Below, in pieces: positions 31,019 to 33,873 of a DNA stretch of 33,873 nucleotides (its first letter is position 1; each line of letters begins with the position of its first letter). The notes beneath the pieces were generated by a model. That model had not been told where the DNA came from. It saw only the letters and a list, made by a program, of their open reading frames with translations, and made no database searches. Position numbers and translations under genes: made by a program. This DNA is from DASPUH01 sp035622975 (lineage in GTDB: Bacteria > Chloroflexota > Limnocylindria > Limnocylindrales > CSP1-4): positions 1 to 33,873 of the forward strand of contig DASPUH010000090.1 of assembly GCA_035622975.1 (NCBI GenBank), in the 5' to 3' direction.

Positions 31019-32650
31019 ATGAGTCGTCGCGCCGCGTGGTCCCTGATGGGCATCCTCAGCGTCGCCGCAGGACTGGCCGGCGCCGAGCTCCTGGTCACGG
31101 CCACGGCGCTGCCCTCGATCGTGCAGGACCTGGCGAGCTGGCAGCAGCTGCGCCAGGCGTCGTGGATCGTCGACGGCTTCTTCGTCACGAGCATCGCCAT
31201 CATGCCCGTCGCCGGGCGTGCCGCCGACCGCTACGGGCTCGTACGGCCGCTGACCCTTGCGCTCGGCGTGTTCGGCCTGGCCTCGCTGGTCGCCGGCGCG
31301 GCCCCGACGCTGGCGGTCCTTATCGGCGCCCGCCTGGTGCAGGGCCTGGGCGCCGGGGCGATCGTGCCGCTGGCCACGTTCGGGGCGAGCCGGCTGTTCG
31401 ACGGCGCGGCACGCGCCAGGGCCCTCGGGATGGTGGGCGGCGCGACCTTCCTGGGCATGGCCGCCGGCCCCTTCATGGGCGCCTGGGTGCTGCAGCATTT
31501 GGACCTCACCGCCCAGCTGGCAGCGGCGGGCCTGCGGGGGACGACCACGGCCGACCTGCTGGCGCCGGCCTGGCGCTGGATCTTCTACCTTGCCGCGCCG
31601 GTCGCCGGCCTGGCCGCGCTGTATGTCTGGGCTGCAGGCGCCGCCTGGCCCACCGCGGACCGGAAAGCGGTGCGCATCGACATGGCCGGCGGGGCGGCCC
31701 TGACGGTGGCCTTCGCCACCGGACTCCTGGCCGTCACGTGGCTGGGCTGGACGGATGCACCGGGCGGTCCGCTGGGGGCGGCCGTCCCTGCCGGTGTCGC
31801 CTGCGCGGCGCTGGCGGTCGGCGTCGTCCTGGAGCGGCGGGCGACCCAGCCGTTCCTGCCCCGCGGCCTGCTGCGGGACGTGCGCCTGCGCAGCGCCGTC
31901 CTCGTCAGCGGCCTCACCGGCTACGCCCTGGCGACCGCCCTCGTCGGGGGAGCGGTCTTCGTCGATCGCGTGCGGTACGGCGGCCCGCCCGATCAGCAGC
32001 TCGTCCTTGGCTCACTGGCGCTGGCCATGGCGGCCGGAGCTTTGGCGTCGGGCATCGTCGTGCGACGTCTGGGCAGCCGGGCAGTGGCAGGCTGCGGGAT
32101 CCTGATCGGGGCGGTCGGGCTGGTGCTGGTGGGGCGCGAGGACGCCTCGTCCGCCACGGCGCAGGTGGCGCTCGCGCTGGGCGTGTTCGGGCTGGGCTTC
32201 GGCCTGACCGTCACGCCATATGCCGTCACCGCGGTCGAGGCGCTGGGCCGCGACGCCTACGGTCTCGCGTCGGGGCTCGTGACCCAGGCGCGGTTCGCGG
32301 GCATGGGCATTGGCGTGGCGATCCTGACCGCGTTGGGTTCCGACCGCATCCAGTCGCTGTCCGTCGTCCTGACCGATGCGACGGCTCGTGACGCCGTCCT
32401 TCCGACCAGCCTGCGGGGTCGACCGCTGGACGACCCGTTCGTGGTGGATGCGCTCGAGCGCTGGGCGGCCGGCCAGGCGGCCGGCATCCTGGAAGGCCTG
32501 TTCATCGTGGCCGCCGTCGTGATGGTGGCGGCCATCGCGCCAACGATGTGGCTCGGCGTCCGCCAGGCCGCCGTCAGCGACCCTTCCGCGGCCGATCCCG
32601 CCAGCCCTTCCGAGCCGGATGCCGCCCGCCCTTCCCGGGCGCCGCGATGA
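31019..32650 (+). CDS. MFS transporter, DHA2/EmrB-QacA-like 14-TM exporter
   Basis: The 543-residue protein has about 14 membrane helices. MFS motifs are visible: TM1 LLVTATALPSIVQDL, loop 2-3 motif A GRAADRYGLVRPL, LVQGLGAGAIVPL, and the antiporter motif C region GGATFLGMAAGPFMGAW. A Ser/Pro/Asp-rich cytoplasmic tail ends the protein. Family members export drugs, lipids or siderophores by proton antiport. It is divergent from arsR and shares its control region, so it may be regulated with the inositol-lipid operon. Its substrate is unknown. Confidence 0.88.
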   Translation: MSRRAAWSLMGILSVAAGLAGAELLVTATALPSIVQDLASWQQLRQASWIVDGFFVTSIAIMPVAGRAADRYGLVRPLTLALGVFGLASLVAGAAPTLAVLIGARLVQGLGAGAIVPLATFGASRLFDGAARARALGMVGGATFLGMAAGPFMGAWVLQHLDLTAQLAAAGLRGTTTADLLAPAWRWIFYLAAPVAGLAALYVWAAGAAWPTADRKAVRIDMAGGAALTVAFATGLLAVTWLGWTDAPGGPLGAAVPAGVACAALAVGVVLERRATQPFLPRGLLRDVRLRSAVLVSGLTGYALATALVGGAVFVDRVRYGGPPDQQLVLGSLALAMAAGALASGIVVRRLGSRAVAGCGILIGAVGLVLVGREDASSATAQVALALGVFGLGFGLTVTPYAVTAVEALGRDAYGLASGLVTQARFAGMGIGVAILTALGSDRIQSLSVVLTDATARDAVLPTSLRGRPLDDPFVVDALERWAAGQAAGILEGLFIVAAVVMVAAIAPTMWLGVRQAAVSDPSAADPASPSEPDAARPSRAPR

Positions 32651-32858
32651 ACGTGGCCGCGATGAACCCGGGAAGTTGCTTACGAGGAAGCAGCGGCCGC
32701 CCCCACCCCGCTTGCGCTCCTGCCGTCGTCGGGTGGAACGGCTGAGGTTCATCCTGCCAGAGGCAGGCCTGTTCCGCCGCCACTAGCAACCTCTGGCGTT
32801 CGACTGGCGGAGATGCCGTTTCCCGCTGGCGCTCGCGCCTCCGGGCCCGCGCCGGCCC
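32651..32858. other. Gap between convergent MFS and sortase-like genes
   Basis: No gene is supported here. Two small hairpins occur: TTGCTT/AAGCAG around a 6-nt loop near 32677-32694, and the tight CCTGCC-AGA-GGCAGG at 32753-32767. A wider inverted repeat, CCAGAGG (32757-32763) and CCTCTGG (32790-32796), overlaps the second. These could end one or both convergent transcripts, but no T-tracts are present. Confidence 0.4.
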
Positions 32859-33566
32859 CTAGCTGCAGACGACCGGATGGGGCGTCGGATGGGCCGTGGC
32901 GTGATCGACGGGTGCAACGGTGACGAGGATGGCCGCGACCTGGAGTTTGGGCAGGGTGGGGGTCGGTCCCTCGCTGGTCTGGAGCACGAGCTGCTGGGCG
33001 TCGGCGGCCACCGACGAGGCGATCGAGAAGTCCTCGCTGTGGCGCTTGACCTGGGAGATCTCGTAGGTGTAGACGAGGTCGTCGTCGGTATAGACCTGCA
33101 CCTGGTCGCTGATCATGTTGTCGCCGTTCGCCGTCTGCGACGCCGTCAGCAGCGGCAGGAACATGCCGGTCCGGGCGTGGGCGTAGATGTAGACGCTGAC
33201 CCCATCGTTGCCCGGCAGGCCCAGCTTCTCCTCCGGCTCGACGAGGAACTGAGCCACGTCGCAGAGGGGGAAAGAGGTCTGCGTGGTGACGACCGGCAGG
33301 TCGATCTTCAGGGCCGCGATGACGATGCGCGTCGGGGCCGCGTGACCCGGTGCCGGCGACGGGCTGGCGGACGGGCCACTCGAGGGATGGACGCCGCTGG
33401 CGCTCGGGGTGGGTGAGGCCAGCGCCACACTGGTCGGCGTGCTCGTGGGCCCGGCGTCGGTCGCCGGCCCGGCTAACGTCAACAGACCGGCCGCGAGCAG
33501 GACCACGCCCGCGGCCGTGATGACCGCGGAGACGAGGCGCTGGAAGAGTGGTCGGGCCTGGCGCAT
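32859..33566 (-). CDS. Sortase-like membrane protein lacking the catalytic Cys
   Basis: An N-terminal membrane anchor (residues 11-33) is followed by a Ser/Pro/Thr-rich linker to about residue 78. A domain with sortase E/F-like order comes next: PTRIVIAALKIDLPVV, VYIYAHARTGMF with the conserved His (H130), VYTYEISQVKRH, and LVLQTSEG where sortases carry a TLxTC-type motif. Ser198 takes the Cys place and Lys207 or a neighbour takes that of the usual Arg. It may be an inactive sortase or one with changed chemistry. The only Cys are at 102 and near the C terminus. The ATG at 33566 has TAGCAT 9 nt upstream. Confidence 0.68.
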   Translation of the reverse strand: MRQARPLFQRLVSAVITAAGVVLLAAGLLTLAGPATDAGPTSTPTSVALASPTPSASGVHPSSGPSASPSPAPGHAAPTRIVIAALKIDLPVVTTQTSFPLCDVAQFLVEPEEKLGLPGNDGVSVYIYAHARTGMFLPLLTASQTANGDNMISDQVQVYTDDDLVYTYEISQVKRHSEDFSIASSVAADAQQLVLQTSEGPTPTLPKLQVAAILVTVAPVDHATAHPTPHPVVCS

Positions 33567-33575
33567 CGACCGGCG

Positions 33576-33581
33576 ATGCTA
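33576..33581 (-). promoter_or_regulatory. Candidate -10 box of the sortase-like gene (leaderless)
   Basis: TAGCAT on the minus strand ends 9 nt before the ATG at 33566. It forms a divergent pair with the box at 33629-33634. Confidence 0.45.
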
Positions 33582-33628
33582 GCAGGCCCCTGCGCGATGG
33601 CTGGCGACCGGCCACCCGGGCGAGGACG

Positions 33629-33634
33629 TAGACT
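33629..33634 (+). promoter_or_regulatory. Candidate -10 box of the truncated terminal gene (leaderless)
   Basis: TAGACT, the same hexamer as at 12850, ends 8 nt before the ATG at 33643. No Shine-Dalgarno is visible. Confidence 0.5.
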
Positions 33635-33642
33635 GCGCCGGC

Positions 33643-33873
33643 ATGCGTATCCCGACCCTGGTGGGCCTGGTCGCGGGCCTCCTCGTGGGAGCCCTCGTGC
33701 TCGGCGCCATCGCCATGAATCTGGGCTCCACCAAGCTCGAGCCGCCGCCCGCGTCGACGGCCATGGCCTCCCCGTCGCCGAGCCCGTCCGCGGGCACCAG
33801 TCCGTCGCCGACGGCCAGCCTCTCCCCGATCCCCACGACCTCCGGCCCGACCCCGTCGTCCAGCGGTCCGACA
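33643..33873 (+). CDS. Membrane-anchored or secreted Ser/Pro-rich protein, C-terminally cut by the window end
   Basis: The frame from ATG 33643 stays open to the window end (77 residues visible). It starts with MRIPTLVGLVAGLLVGALVL, a signal anchor, then a short segment and a Ser/Pro/Thr-rich linker (ASPSPSPSAGTSPSPTASLS). The linker resembles those of the sortase-like, YidC and PP2C-like proteins of this window. The functional domain lies outside the window, so no function can be given. It is divergent from the sortase-like gene, with 76 bp between starts. Confidence 0.65.
   Translation, partial: MRIPTLVGLVAGLLVGALVLGAIAMNLGSTKLEPPPASTAMASPSPSPSAGTSPSPTASLSPIPTTSGPTPSSSGPT

Noticed and set aside
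32700..32800. Possible tRNA or mobile-element remnant between the MFS and sortase-like genes
   Set aside because: A GGTTCATCC-like string hinted at a T arm, but no acceptor stem, anticodon arm or CCA fits, and the repeats are only short hairpins.
1..33873. Search for CRISPR arrays, insertion sequences, prophage and defence genes
   Set aside because: No regularly spaced repeats, transposase or integrase motifs, terminal inverted repeats with target duplications, or known defence domains were seen. Gene content is chromosomal core plus envelope lipid/glycan functions.

Overview
The window is very GC-rich, gene-dense bacterial chromosome spanning the replication origin region. The order jag(khpB)-yidC-yidD-rnpA-rpmH on the minus strand followed by dnaA-dnaN-recF-DUF721 on the plus strand is the classical bacterial oriC neighbourhood, and DnaA boxes lie in the dnaA-dnaN gap. 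A Gram-positive-type YidC, CWB2 cell-wall-binding repeats, a sortase-like protein, inositol-lipid genes and no outer-membrane genes suggest a monoderm. A high-GC Chloroflexota lineage (Limnocylindria/Ellin6529-like) is my best guess. An actinobacterium-like relative cannot be excluded from sequence alone.

Layout. Positions 1-1360 hold a strong hairpin, smpB and a complete tmRNA gene with promoter and terminator. Positions 1405-3573 hold an NHL-propeller protein, a small unknown protein and a GNAT acetyltransferase. Positions 3588-6921 form the rpmH-rnpA-yidD-yidC-khpB operon, read leftward from a near-consensus promoter. Positions 6945-8047 hold divergent mgtC and csaA. Positions 8215-12852 hold the dnaA promoter, dnaA, oriC, dnaN, recF and a DciA-type DUF721 gene. 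Positions 12865-15643 hold a membrane protein with a degenerate PP2C domain and an extracytoplasmic propeller, then a DUF151 nuclease-like protein.

Positions 15640-22979 are an envelope-glycan locus: a dolichol-phosphate-sugar-synthase-like GT2, a GT-C membrane glycosyltransferase, and a giant fusion of two GT-C enzymes in which a beta-propeller is inserted into the PMT half. A secreted CAP-domain/CWB2-repeat protein follows. Positions 24603-30905 are a tightly coupled minus-strand operon: arsR, a phosphatidylinositol-phosphate-synthase-like gene, inositol-3-phosphate synthase, two PatA-like acyltransferases, a PHP phosphoesterase and a PimA-like mannosyltransferase. Together these make a nearly complete candidate pathway from glucose-6-phosphate to acylated phosphatidylinositol mannosides. 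The neighbouring GT2/GT-C/PMT genes could extend such anchors into lipoglycan or mannosylate proteins. A divergent 14-TM MFS exporter shares the arsR control region. The window ends with a sortase-like protein lacking the catalytic Cys and a truncated Ser/Pro-rich membrane protein.

Two genome-style signals recur. Genes within operons overlap by ATGA or GTGA. Many first genes carry a TANNNT box only 6-9 nt before the start codon with no clear -35 box or Shine-Dalgarno, which points to leaderless mRNAs. Three convergent gene pairs end on a shared CTAG. I saw no IS element, CRISPR array, tRNA or rRNA gene.
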